A stretch of 64,000 bases of DNA from assembly GCA_030770545.1 (NCBI GenBank), contig CM061109.1, forward strand, positions 1,178,001 to 1,242,000, in the 5' to 3' direction. The DNA is from Macropodus opercularis. Lineage: Eukaryota > Chordata > Actinopteri > Anabantiformes > Osphronemidae. The translations under genes and the position numbers were made by a program. Positions 46,064 to 58,389 of the stretch are shown here, piece by piece. Below the pieces are notes generated by a model, which saw only the letters and a list, made by a program, of their open reading frames with translations, had not been told where the DNA came from and did no database searches. How positions within the stretch are numbered: the first letter of the stretch is position 1; each line of letters opens with the position of its first letter.

Positions 46064-46983
46064 AAAATCTGTTTAGGAAGAGTCAGTCATGTATGAAGGG
46101 TAGAAAAAGCAATTCATTCTTACTTCAAACGCATTTTGCCTTCTTCACACAAGATTTGGGACAGGATGATCAAGAACGCACCTTGTTATAGAGACATGAA
46201 CAAAAGTCTAATTTATGAATAAGACAATCATAACTGAGTTTATGTATATGATGCAACAGAATACTGTACTTCTGGGAGGTTTGCTAATAACTTCATAAAA
46301 ACCACAAAAATGTGCATTGGTTTCTTTTCTCCCACACTGAATTCTAATTACTCATCTTTTAATACGGTCTGTTGACAATATTATTTTTCGTGAAAAGTTA
46401 AGAAAATAATTGAGTGTGATCTGAATATATACAGCTAACGGACGCCATGTTTCAGTGTTGCACAGTAGAATTCTGTTTCGACAGTGGCAGCAAGTCGTAA
46501 CGAAATAAAAGCTGTACAGCCAGTGTGTAGTACTATAACTAGTACAAGAATACCAAAATATTCCTACCTCATCTTATATTCAAGCACAACTGATTTGAAA
46601 CTTTAACTATTTACACAGGGTTACCATATATGTGAGATCAAAGAATATGACATTACACTATAGGTAGTGTAAATGTGGTATTAATGAATGGCCTCTCTTT
46701 ATGAATTAGTTGAGACACATAACCCGATGCTGCAATAAATAGAAAACTCTGTGGCTTGTAGAGAAAAATCTGACTTGTACATTAAGGACACATATTCAAA
46801 AACAGCAAGGTTGTGCAACGTTCAAAGTAAAGCTTGTATACATATTTATAAAAGATTTCTTGGGAGGCACAAGGTCAAAACCCCAAATGAATAAAATGGG
46901 TTTCACTGGAAAAAAGCTCAGTAAAAACTATACTATAGAGCTTGATTAGTCTCATTACTAGATCTATAAAATATAGAGAAGGA

Positions 46984-47002
46984 CACACACACGCACACAC
47001 AC
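46984..47002. repeat. (CA)n microsatellite in usp37 3'UTR
   Basis: A short interrupted CA array inside the inferred usp37 3'UTR. Confidence 0.85.
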
Positions 47003-47526
47003 AAATCTGCTGTAACTTAAGCACAAAAAGCAACTGGTAAAATATTCACACACTTTGACAGCAAGCTAAGTGCCCAGTTCGTGCCAAAACATAAATATTG
47101 CACCAAATGTACCCACTAAACGCAATAACCCTCTAACTCTATAGTAGCTTATCCTCCAACGTAGAATATATCTTTATTTAGTTTATATGGGAAATAAAGG
47201 GTTTGCAAAACATATATTTCATGAAGTACCAGTAGCATCTGGTGTTTGATAGTTACTTTGAAGTCAAAGTCTGAATTAATGGCATGAAAGTTTAAATATG
47301 TGTATCATCAAACAAAGGAAAATCCATTGCAAACAACCGATTGATAAAACCAGTAAAGAAAAACTGCAGCTCCAAAAACATGGAGACTACATTTGATCCA
47401 CCGAATGCTTTTATCTGCACTTTTGGTATCTTATGCATTTAAGTGCTAACCGATACTAGTATTTACTGACTTTTAGTGAAAAAGAAGCTAATGAAGACCA
47501 CTGAAAATGGGCGGCATCAGTAAAAC

Positions 47527-50500
47527 TCAGAGGGGCTGCAGGACATTCCTTCCTGCCTCTGAGGTGCTGCTTGCTCCAGATCGCTCCATCTCAGACAGCT
47601 GTTCAAACACATCCCTGATGACACAACAAATAATGTGTAAAGAGAACATTTTATAGGAAGTGGGGGAAAAAAAGAAAGTGAAACAACTATCTGCCTATTT
47701 TGCCAACTCACTTGTGCATGTAGAAAAAGATGTATCCACTGCGGTCGCGATCCCGCCGGACAGCCGTTTCCTGTGTGCGTGAAACATCCAGGTCGTTGTA
47801 GGTCAGCCATGCCTGCTTCTTCATGTCATACACATCACTGATGTAATGCCCTATGGTAAAAGTACTCAAGTGAGGATAGGCAATTAAATGTCAAGATCAT
47901 TCACAGTGTAGGCATGAGCCCCTTTCACACATCCATATCCTGAAAATGTTAGGACTTTAAACAGGTGAGGTGCATATGTGAATAAGAACATTCCTGCATA
48001 GACATCAAACATACTTTCACCAGCGGGCACCCTAATGAACACGTGGATGATTGGAGTTGTCTGGACCAGTGATCCCAACCGGTGATATATGCCGTGAGAA
48101 ATGGTCAAGTGTGCCGTAGAAGACCGGATTGGTTAGCAAGTGGCATGTAGTGACAATTAAATGCCGATTATGGGCAACTGAATTTATTAATTGAAAGGGG
48201 GTGTTCAAAATAATAGCAGCGTGGAGTTCGATTGGTGAGGCCATTCTTCTGCGAGAGAACACATGGCCCTTATTTAAGCAAAAAGGCAGCAAATGTTGGT
48301 GGTCATCCATTTGACTCTGTAGATTTAAGTAAAATGGGTCTTTCCAGACATTGTTCAGAGGAACAGCGTATTTTGATTAAAACATACCAAGAACTGCAGA
48401 AAATTAATGGCTGCTCAGCTAAAATGATCGCAAATAGCAGTGTGTTTTAAACACACTGCTATTATTCTCGGCACAACTGCAGGTGTGTTGATGGTGTTTA
48501 ACATGAGAGGGGGCCATGTATGCATTTGTGAAATGTCATTCCAACTAAAGGTTGCGCCAAGTGAGTTAACTGGTTAAATGTTGTGTAGCATACATTAAAA
48601 AGCAGGAAACCACAATAAACAGTATAGGCAGCATGTGTCAAATCTATCAAGAGATCAAACAACTGGTGAAGCTTACCAGAAGAGGAGCTGCTCCCAATGT
48701 GACTGACAACACTGATGAGTCTAAAAGAATTGGCTAACTCTCCATTCTATGGATTAGAGGAATTATAAGCAGGTTATTATAAATAAAGCAGCTCCCAGAA
48801 TATATTAGAATACTTTTGATTCAGTAAGTTAATCTTATAGTTATTTGACTTATTTAAAACACCAGGTTCAGTTCAGTGTTAAGTACCTCAGCATTCCTCT
48901 TAAGGATTTCTGCCTCTACTTCAGTGTACTCCATATCCAGCACGTCCTCATTTCCAGAATCATCATCTGAGCACAGGAGCTCAGGCAAAGAGTTGTTGAA
49001 CTCTGTTGTTGGGTGAAAACAGGGATACGTACATTGATTTAAGTTTCACTTAACGTGAACAGGTTGGTAGGAGAATAAGAGTAGATCCTTGGAAGTGATA
49101 ATGATGTCAGGTGCTCTCAGTTTTTAACAGCTCGTTGTCAACATATAAATGATGGTCCATACCTTGTAAACTAAGTTCAGTGGCTCTCTTCAGATCATCA
49201 TCCTCTCTCATCTCTTGTGCTTCCTGTGACAAGGTTTTACAACTTTAGATAAGAAACCTCAAAAGTGCGACTTCGGGTCAGATGGCTTTTGGTCTTACAT
49301 GCTCCTGGAGGCTCTGGGCTAGTGCCTGCTGCAGCTCCTGTTCCTCCCTCTCTTGATCCAGACTGTACTGCTGGACCCAGTCCAGCTCGCCCTGCTGCTG
49401 TACACCTTCAGGAGTCTGGTTTTCCTTGTTCTCGTCCATGGTCAAGTCTAAGGAGTCCAGCATATCTGTACAAGTTCAACACATACACAGGTTTTCCCAC
49501 ATAAAACTCCAGCTCACTTAAGTTACAAGATAGTTATTAATATGTTATTACCATTTTTTTTTTAAAATAAGATCAACTTCAGTCAACTCCAAATTTGTAT
49601 AAATGCTTTCAAGCAGTATGTACTTGTATTAAAACAGTGTACAGAACAAGTCGGCACATTATCTACTCTATCTAGATTCCCTATGCGTTTCCAATAACCA
49701 TTGTTTTCATTTATATTACCAGCAGGCTGTTTGTTGTCTGTTTCCAGCAGATCTGTGTGATAAGACAGGTCATGGGCATCTGTGTCGCCAAACCCTGTGT
49801 CTGGGCTGCTGGTTGGCTCATCCTCCATAGAGGGTGGTGCAGAGAGCCCGGCCTCTTGACGACTCATCTCTAGCACTGCTGCCAGCATCTCATCATCATT
49901 AATGCCACTTAAATCTGCAGAGTCCATTGCTGCTCCCCGCTGAAAATACAAAACTGTGTCAAAACAGTAAACAAGGGACAAAAAGAGAGACAAGCATGCG
50001 TTTTAATCACCTCTTCTGGCCGGTCATCGTTGTCAGCTAGGCAGCTGCTGAGGCGTCGCTTTCTGCTTACGTTCACCCTTCTGTTGGGTTCCTCTTCACA
50101 GTCAGAGTCCACAAAGGCAGAGGTGCAGCTGGAGTTTGCCACTTTCCCTGCAATCCGTCTTCTCACACACACACACACAAACACCAGAATTCAGTGGCAA
50201 CATTTACAAGCCAACATAAAATGAGGTCTGGCCAAACCTTTTCATTCATTATGTTTGACAATACACAATTTGTACCAAGCTTTATGGACAGTTTAAGGTG
50301 AAATAGTAATTTCTGTTTGACATCAGTAGGATTTACCGGACAGGTGCTGTTGATGAGTTGAGTGATTGTGATGTTTTCAGTGTCCTGGACCTTTAAAAAA
50401 AGAAAAAGAAAATTTACATACCTAAGTAGCTGCAACTTAATTAACAATTTTCCCTGTGCCTATGCAATTAAAATATGTTTTTTTCCTTATTTTTTAAGGG

Positions 50501-53500
50501 GTAAATTATTCAATTACTCTGTATCACAGGATTTAATTCAAAGTAGGCTGTATTCAGTAAGTCTGGCTTCTTATTTATAAAAAATGTATGACGTCTTACG
50601 TGGATACTTGGCTATTCCAGCCAAGACAAACTGGGGGTCGAGTGGATTCAGTGCAGTGGGAGAGGAGGGTGAGGTATCGGGGAATCACAACCTGTTGACC
50701 AAGCTTGCTGTTCAGAGACAGCTGAGCATTAAAGCTGTACCGTTTGAGATGTAAGATGAGCACTCTGTGGAAAAAAGGTCAGTGTGACAAATGAAATGTA
50801 AATGTTCGTCTTTTCGTCAATTTAGTGGCTTAGCAGTGACAAAAATTCGGAAACACGTTGAGCTTCAGTATACATTAAGATACTGTTGAGGTACATTTCA
50901 TCCTATTAACAATCTGAGTCAATACCTGGGCAGTCTGCTGAACTTATGTGTAACGGTTGCTGCTTTCCCATTGCACTTTTCGCAAGAATACTCAATTTCC
51001 TCCATCTGCAAAAGGAAAAAACTGCTTGGTCAAACACAACCTCGCTCTTCTCTTTGGTTCGTGATGAAATTGTTACTTGCAAAGGGAAGAAAGAAACAAG
51101 CAATGATTAAGCTTTCATTTATTATAAATGCAAAAGACAAACCCTAAAAAAGAGATCTAGAGAATCCTGAATTGAGCGAAGTGGAAGAGTTTTCTTCCTG
51201 CGTGGGAGATCAATGGACAAATCATTGAACTGCTCTCGCTTGGTTACCACCTCACCACAGCTGTGAAACAACATAAAGGTGAAAGAAACATTTATTTTAT
51301 TCCAAAATAGTTACGACAAATATATTTAAATATTTCTGATGATGCTGGAACCTCACCCTTTGCAGGTAATTGTGTGCTGCACCTCAAATTCCATATTTAC
51401 TGCCACAGGACAGGTGTAGATGCGAGACGTGTCCACCTCCTCACCAGGCTCTGCCTTAACTATGAATGTTGTCTCCTGGCCATTCTCACATGACACAGAG
51501 GGTGATGATGCAGCTTCAGTTATCCAGTTCTTGTTCATCTTCTCCACATCGTCCTTCAGTTGGTCCAAACACTGGCTCAGGAACTCATGAGCATCCTTTT
51601 CAAAAAACAAAAGCATTTGCCATTGCTTTGTTTTCATAAAAGCAACGACAGACACGACATGGATCATCTTAGAAAGGGTGAACTTACATTCTGCATGTTT
51701 CCAGAGAAACGTTCTGCAGTGGTGGAGATGGCACTTTTTACTTTCCTCAAAAGGTCCTTCTTTGTCTCTGGACAGCCCACATCCTTCTTGATCATAAGGT
51801 GCGCAAAGCGCCTGAAAGGAATGGAGATAGCATTTAGAAAAACGTCCAACCATTTCCAACTCCTGAAATCTGTTTTACTGTATTTTTAATGAGCTTAATG
51901 TAGCACCTGAGCAATGCATTGATGGGCACCTTCTTCCATGGGATGCTCTGCTTCAGCATGTCATTAGAGAAGGAGGGGAGGCTGAAGAGGGACTGCAGGA
52001 TGGCGTTCATGTAGCATGTATTGCCCAAGTTGGAGAATCTGCAGTATATGCATGGCAAATGCATTTTAAAAACTCAAATGAATATCTGTAGTCCACATAA
52101 AACTTCATTTCTCATTTTCACCCAACATTGTATTTAAGGACTTCGTCTTCATCACGTTAGACAACATTGCAATGTGAATCCCATTTTAACCTGTAAGCAA
52201 TTTGGACTGTGGGAACACCCAGATACGCTGAGAAACCCACACAAACACAGGAAGAACATAATTCACAATAGTTGTAAGGGGACCTAAAGACAAATCCCTG
52301 CTCCCTTAAATACTAAATGGCTTGTGGAGAAGATGATATTTTTGCAGCAGCTGAATGGCTGCTTTTCCTAGTTCTGTTAATGTGGTATTTGGCTTTACAG
52401 AATTCACAAAGAATGCAAGTCACACTTCTCCATATTTAATGAAGCCCATCTCAATTGTTCTCACCCTTGCAGTGGGGGCTGAGTTTGTGTCAGAGTGGAA
52501 GGCCTCTGCTTGTTCCAGCCTCCATAATCCAGAGAGGTGCGTACTTTCTTAAATGGGGTGGAGTGGTTGGGCAGCATTAGACTTCTCTTAGCTGTGGAGG
52601 TCTGCGCTGTACTGGAAGGTCTGGGGAGTATTAGATGAACAACCAGTCATTAACTGAACCATCACTGACTGTGATCACTTGCTCGTTTAAATTGGTCACA
52701 AAGGAAATTCACCTGTCTAGGAAAGAGTGACTCTGGCTGTAGTCCTTTGTCACAGATCGACTGCCATAGAACGACGTTGGCTGAAGGGGAGTTGAACCCA
52801 GTGGAGCTGAAGGGTCAAGGCAATAGTAGGAGCACACATATGGTCTGTTTATATACACGTTACAGCTGCAGCTATTGATTTTTTTAAGTAATGCAGTATT
52901 CTATTGATTCTATAACAATTAATCAAAATATACATACATCATTTATTTTACTGAAGAGTAGCAGAACATATACAACGAGTCAACTATCTGGTTATCTGAT
53001 ACAGTTTTATTTATTCATTTGCAGTTTTATTATGGGTCAAAATTAAACAGATTTAGTGCATTTAATCTTTACCTGAGCTCCTGTTCTCCTCTACCTGCTT
53101 CAGCTTATCTTTGCAGCTCAGTAGAAACTTCCTGGATGGGTCTGAAATGGCTTTGTTGTTGCTGAAAAAAAAAAAAAGGTAAGTCCATTTTGATGAGATC
53201 TTACTCTTGCAAAGGACTTCAAATGAACCTCTGGTTTCTGGAATGTCTTAATACGACTTCAACAGACAACATTAGAAATATATACGTGAAACCTAAAAGT
53301 GAAGGCTAAGAAGGATGCAGATAAAACAAGGAAAGGCATAAGATCTAAAAACTGCGGTGTCTTACCTGGAAGAGTCATTTTCCTTTGGGTAGTCCTCAGT
53401 TAGGTCACTTTCAGAATTAAGAAGGCGCTTCCTTTTTTCATTCCTGAATACAGCAAAATATAGCATGGATTACTTTAAGCATTATTATGGAAAATTAATG

Positions 53501-56500
53501 TGCGTGAAATTCAGAGCAACATCCATTTACCAATCAAGTTACCCAGTTCTTAGCAGACCAGTAATATAAAGTTTAGACCAAGCATTTTAAATGAGATCAA
53601 CATTGTAATATAATCAAATTACTCAGAAGACGTGTTTTGAATAGCAAATGGAGCAACATACCTATTCTCAGTGAGTCCAGTGCGGGTAGGAGTAGAGGCT
53701 GCTCTGCTTGGGCTGCCAAGAGGTTTCCGCTGCGTTGTTTCCTCCCGGCCTTCTGCACTCTGCCGCCTTGGTATCGTCTGTAAGAGGGCAGCAGTATGGA
53801 TATTTAACTTACAGTCATGGCCAAAAATATCAGCACCCTTGCAATTCTGTCAGAAAGTGCAACACTTCTCTCAGGTAATTAGTTCCAATTGCAAATTTTT
53901 TGATATTCACATGTTTATTGTTTTTGTTTGCACTGAACAGCAAAAAACAGAGAAGAAAAGTCAAAGCTCATAAAAATTCACACAGATATGGACTGGAAAA
54001 AATGATTGGCACCTTGTCAAAATTGTAAGAAATAATTGCTTTTCAAGCATGTGATGCTCCTGTAGTTTGTATTTAGACACACCTGTGGCAAGTAACAGGT
54101 GTGGGCAATATAATTATCACACTTGCAACCAGTTGAAATGGAGAATTGGACTCAACCAAAACATGGACAATCTCAAGGCTACAAGTCGATCTCCAGAAAT
54201 CTTAATGTTCCTGTGTCTACTGTGCACAGCCCATGGCTCTGTGGCTAACCTCCCTGGACATGGAGGGAAGAGCAAAACGAATGAAAAATGGTTCCAAACA
54301 AAGTGCTGGACAGTTTCTGGCAGATCTGAATCCCATAGAACCTGTGGAGAGATCTCACAACAGCAGTTTGGAGGAGGCATGCTTCAAAACTGAACGACCT
54401 GGTGCAGTTTGCAAAAGACGAGTGATCCAAAATTCCAGTAGAGAGGTGGAAGAAACACGTAAATATAGAACGAAACCTGTTGATTTCTGTTCACCAAATA
54501 TAAAGTTATGGATGCCAATAACTTTGTCCAGTCCATTTGTGAGTTCTGTGTGAATTTTTTTATCAGCTTTGACTTTTCTTTTCTGTTTTTGTTGTTCTGT
54601 GTGTGTCTAAACTGACTGGCATGACTGTGTGTCTAAAATAAGGTCATGTTAATACTTTGAGTAAAACCAGTGTCGTGCTGCTGCCCACCTGTCTCTCTCC
54701 TGAAGGACTGCTGTCATTTCTCACAGAGCGGTTGGTAAGCACACTGAAGTTGGCACTTCCATGGGATGATTTTAAAACTGCAAAATTATAGAAAAAGAAA
54801 AACAACACCCAAGGTAGGTCTATAATCAAACCAATAGTTTGTATAGTATTATATGCCCTTTTTTTATAAACAAAATATTTGCACTGCCATTAAGCCCGTT
54901 CGCCCTGAGTATAGAATGAAACCTGTTGGTTACCAGTGAAATTACAACAAGAAAACCTTGAGACGGGTTTCTTTATTGCCATCATATCAATATTACATTC
55001 GCAATAATGACCGAGGCCAAAGTTGAATAAGCTGTTGCCAAAAATCTTTAGATTTATCCATGAAACTAAATATCAAAAGTCATATAAATTACCCAGCTAT
55101 TACCCTACTTGAAGAGAAAGAGCAGCCATCCAGGGCTGAAACTATTATTTTAGACATTAGTAATAAATAGATTGAATCAAGCATATTTACTAATTGTGCT
55201 ACTGAGATTGTACAAACAACAAATATCCTCTAATTATTTTTATGTGAAATGAAACAAAAACAATGGCAATTGCTGTTAGGTTAATGTGTATGGTCATTTA
55301 TTTGTCTACCGTTAAGTTGAAGTATAGCCTTAGGTTAAGTTAGCTATATATAGATTTAGAGCACACTGTATAGGGTAGGTTTATAGGTAGGTTGGAACTT
55401 CTTGCTCTTATATTACGTGTTGCACATTTATATTTATGTCTCTGTCTGTACGCACCGTGGTCCTGTGAGACATGACATTTCATTCCTCTGTATGTCTTCA
55501 CATGTAGCGAAGCGGCAATAAAGCTCAACTTGAGTTGATAATACTTAACCTCCACATATGTGACAGTGATTGACAAACTTGGCTGTTGTAGAATGTATAG
55601 GAATGTCACAAGAACCAGTACTTCGGTACCAGATTGATAGAGAAATTCCTAAAACATGATGGCACTTGTTTCTAATAGAACCAATGTTACCAAAAGCACC
55701 CTAGTAATTGTCACAGATCCTGGAGAATCTCATTCATCCAGAGCATCCAAGGCATAATAACCCTACAAGTGCAATCCAATGTTAATTTAACATGTGAGTG
55801 GGGGCATGTGACGCTGCTGGTCCAGCAGACTTGCGTCACGCCAAGAAAACTATGTTTATACAGAACAACTGCTGTATTAAATGAAAAAAGTATGCAAATT
55901 GTCTCACAGAATGAAGAGGAAATATATGCCTCAAATCGCTACATCTACAAACACTGGATCAGTACCAATTATAATTCATACATTAATAATCTAAAAAAAC
56001 AAACAAATATTTGCCATCTTTTAACTCAATTGTGCTGAACTACAAGTCCTTTAATTATTCAAAATATAATGACAAGTGAAGCAATTACCTGGTTTTCCCT
56101 GCTTGAGCCTTTCCAGATATTCTTTAGTCTTCTGTAACAAAGTCTGGGGCATCTTATCCAGGGTGATGGCACTGTTGTCCTTCAAGGTCAGCATTATTCG
56201 ATTTTGGTTCTGGGTAACATTCTTCACATTCTGGTTCAGCTGAGAGCAAAAAAACAATTCAGAAATATTAACAATTAATTAATTTATTTATCCAGACCCA
56301 AGTCCATGTTGTTACAGTTACATTTTTATGTATCTTAGGTCACTGACACTCTGACATGTGTTCCAGTCTTACCGTTGGTTTTACATTATTGTACATTCAA
56401 GTGTTGACTCAGTTGCTGTTAAACTGTATAAGAGTAAAGTTGTAATACTTGTAGGAGCAAATCATTGCATGTGCATCATCTAGACAAGTGACATGTAACA

Positions 56501-56752
56501 ATAATGAGTTAGGCCACACCCCAAGAATAAACCTCAGCCATTGCACCTTTTACTTCATAATTGCAAGCTGAACATTACCTGGAAGGTTTTGCAAGCTCCA
56601 CCACAGCTGAATCGTAGATAAAGGTTGACTTTGTTGTCCTTTTCAAGAATCTCAAAAGTTCCTTCTCTCCACCTGGTGGTACCCACTTCTAGGCTTGACA
56701 AGCGGATCTTAACAGCGCCACTACTGGAGAGTTTGGGCACCGTGGTTGCCAT
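47527..56752 (-). CDS. usp37: Ubiquitin-specific protease 37 (23 coding exons)
   Basis: A deubiquitinase acting at G1/S (cyclin A and replication factors are known substrates). The exons join in frame to 956 aa (human 979). The N-terminal ~105 residues form the PH-like domain (VKIRLSSLEVGTTRWREGTF). A KEN box degron (EDYPKENDSS) recognised by APC/C-CDH1 is kept. The USP catalytic Cys box is FSNLGNTCYMNAILQSLFSL (Cys324) and the His box GHYISDVYD (His883), with CEKC and CPV...CKGCGE zinc-type cysteines between. Ubiquitin-interacting motifs inserted in the catalytic domain are visible: DDEMLAAVLEMSRQE, EEQELQQALAQSLQEH and LKRATELSLQE. Start ATG at 56752, stop TGA at 47529-47527. Introns carry Tc1-type MITEs. 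Head-to-head with cnot9. Intact. Confidence 0.98.
48060..48200. repeat. Possible hAT-like repeat fragment
   Basis: GACCAGTGATCCCAACCGGT followed by ATGCCGTGAGAAATGGTCAA resembles the start of widespread hAT-type MITEs in fish (GACCAGTGGTCCCCAACC). No matching end or target duplication was identified. Confidence 0.35.
48201..48472 (+). mobile_element. Tc1-like MITE, internally deleted, in usp37 intron
   Basis: Opens GTGTTCAAAATAATAGCAGC and closes ACACACTGCTATTATTCTCG, inverted ends of a common fish Tc1-like element. The sequence between (ACATTGTTCAGAGGAACAGC, then GGCTGCTCAGCTAAAATGAT) matches the N-terminal transposase-coding part of that family. Most of the gene is then missing. Near the right end AATAGCAGTGTGT and ACACACTGCTATT (48433-48463) form a 13-bp stem. 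Confidence 0.75.
52195..52265. repeat. Interspersed repeat fragment in usp37 intron
   Basis: TTTGGACTGTGGGAACACCC, then GAAACCCACACAAACACAGG and AAGAACATAA, resembling the same fish retroelement tail as at 35.75 kb. Confidence 0.5.
53811..54627 (+). mobile_element. Tc1-family transposon with long TIRs and internal deletion, in usp37 intron
   Basis: The left end is ACAGTCATGGCCAAAAATAT and the right end TGGCATGACTGT. Inside, GTCCATATCTGTGTGAATTT-type sequence occurs in inverted form (54020-53930 against 54530-54600), so the terminal repeats exceed 150 bp, although the outer right arm has lost sequence. The interior keeps the start of the transposase region (AAGGCTACAAGTCGATCTCC, then CTTAATGTTCCTGTGTCTAC) and its end (CTGAATCCCATAGAACCTGT, then AAAATTCCAGTAGAGAGGTG). 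The DDE core between them is deleted near 54290. Non-autonomous remnant lying between usp37 coding exons 3 and 4. Confidence 0.85.
55400..55545 (+). mobile_element. LINE 3' tail in usp37 intron
   Basis: ATGACATTTCATTCCTCTGT followed by ATGTCTTCACATGTAGCGAA and CAATAAAGCTCAACTTGAG is the usual 3' end of a fish LINE family. No coding part is attached. Confidence 0.5.
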
Positions 56753-57958
56753 GGCTTATTATCCAGTTGGTACGCGATGGAGGCTAGGCTAGTTGTGATC
56801 AAACAAACCCTAAATGAAAGAAATTAAATCAGCGGTGTCAGTCCAGTTATTCCTGTAAGTCTGGAGAGTGAATTAAATTGGTGTACACGCTGTAACCATA
56901 AACCACAGCACTGCGCACAACTTCCATTCACCGAACATGTTGTGAAGCCAGGCATGGACTGTCGTTATTGTCACTGCTTCAGACAGCTAAAGCAGGCTAA
57001 AGAGCTCAGATAAAGATAAAGCTTACTGGTCATAAAGCAACGACTAGCATCGCACGGGTTGTTACACAACGAAGCAGTTGCACTTTACTAACATTAACGC
57101 CAACAAGGCTGCTGCGCACCATCGCAAAGTTGACGTTACCTCGGCAATAAAACCAAGTAGCGCTAGGATATTTAGTCACCGCGTTGGCCAAAGCTTTGCT
57201 TTCTGAAAGTCACAGCAAAGTCCAGGCCAACAAAATCTACGTAATATAACAGCTAACAGTGCACAGCTCAGCAAAGACAACCATGTTACACTCTTGGAAT
57301 TATTATGTGCGTCGGTGGCTGTTTTACAAACTAGGGGGACCGACGCTGTCCGGTTTAGCTGGCTAGCGGCTGGTTTGACAGCTAGGCTATCTATACTACA
57401 TTAGTTTTACCGTTTGCTATCAAACCAGGGTTAATCTAGCTCACTAGCCATCCTGTGTCGCTGCAGCAAAGACAAACGCACACAGTGCGGCGCACAATTA
57501 TTGCCTCTAGCTAGGTTAACGCGATTCTGGCCAGAAGAACAGCCGCTAACTTGTGCAAAGTCATTAAAGTCAAATAGAGGTAGTCAGAGTGAGACCATAG
57601 CCAAGTTAAATACCAAGGCTGTAGGTAATGTCCTCCACTCTTTTACACACTCTGAATGGATGGAGGAGGCCGACATTAGCAGACCTGCTAGCAGGCTAGC
57701 GGGAGCTGGCTAACGCTAACTGGCTAATTTGCCTGATTGTAATTTGATGATGAAAACAGTGCCGCAGTTTGATTGCATGGCCCCAGTTCGTTACCTGTCG
57801 GTGATATATACTTGTCTTGAAACTTCTAAATGGCACTATCGTTTTCGGAGATCCTCCGAGCGTAGAAAGTTTGTTTAGCCGGCATTCACCTGCTTCTCAA
57901 TAACGTATATGTTGTTGACAGTGGACCCACACTACGCTTCGCAACGCTGCTCGATGAT

Positions 57959-58023
57959 GGCGGGAACGTGAAAATTTACAACGGAAATGACAACCGAGAA
58001 TACGTCCGACCCTCTTCTCGCGA
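57959..58023. promoter_or_regulatory. usp37-cnot9 bidirectional promoter: E2F-type and TCTCGCGA motifs
   Basis: GGCGGGAA (57959-57966) fits an E2F site and TCTCGCGA (58016-58023) fits the BANP-type motif of CpG promoters. Both lie between the usp37 5' region and the cnot9 first exon (ATG 58390). No TATA box is seen. The usp37 coding start is about 1.2 kb away, so an untranslated first exon with an intron is implied. Confidence 0.6.
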
Positions 58024-58389
58024 CATTTCCTCGTTTGTATTAAGGTTGCCTCCATTGCTCGCTGCTGGATTGTGTTAGCATCATACGAGCGCTGGATGTC
58101 AGTTTTGAGTTTTTTTAAGTGCAGTTGACTGAACCAAATGTGAAGCTAATCGTGTTAGCATCCCGTTATATTGTATATAGCCACGCCGCTTGTAACGTGA
58201 ATGCTGTTGTGATGTTACACAGATACTGAGTTCCGCTTCAGGCTAGCAGCTAGCCATAGCTTCGTGTATCTGTGCTCATTGCGTCTGTTAAACGCTGCGC
58301 TAACTCTCATCAGCCTTAGTTTGTGCTGCTAGGCCACAGTTTAACTTGTGCATCGGATTTACCTGCACTCTTCTTAAGAGCTTCAAAGT

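Larger units (their letters stand above)
47527..56752 (-). other. usp37: usp37 exon map
   Basis: Coding exons (high..low): 56752..56579, 56239..56089, 54777..54689, 53777..53662, 53443..53366, 53161..53073, 52806..52713, 52620..52465, 52038..51907, 51811..51688, 51595..51357, 51260..51143, 51005..50926, 50764..50600, 50390..50337, 50161..50011, 49939..49720, 49465..49299, 49223..49163, 49002..48887, 48746..48677, 47850..47712, 47614..47527. Total 2871 nt. The acceptors of the exons starting at 50161 and 50390 are weaker than the rest and were placed by reading frame. Confidence 0.85.
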
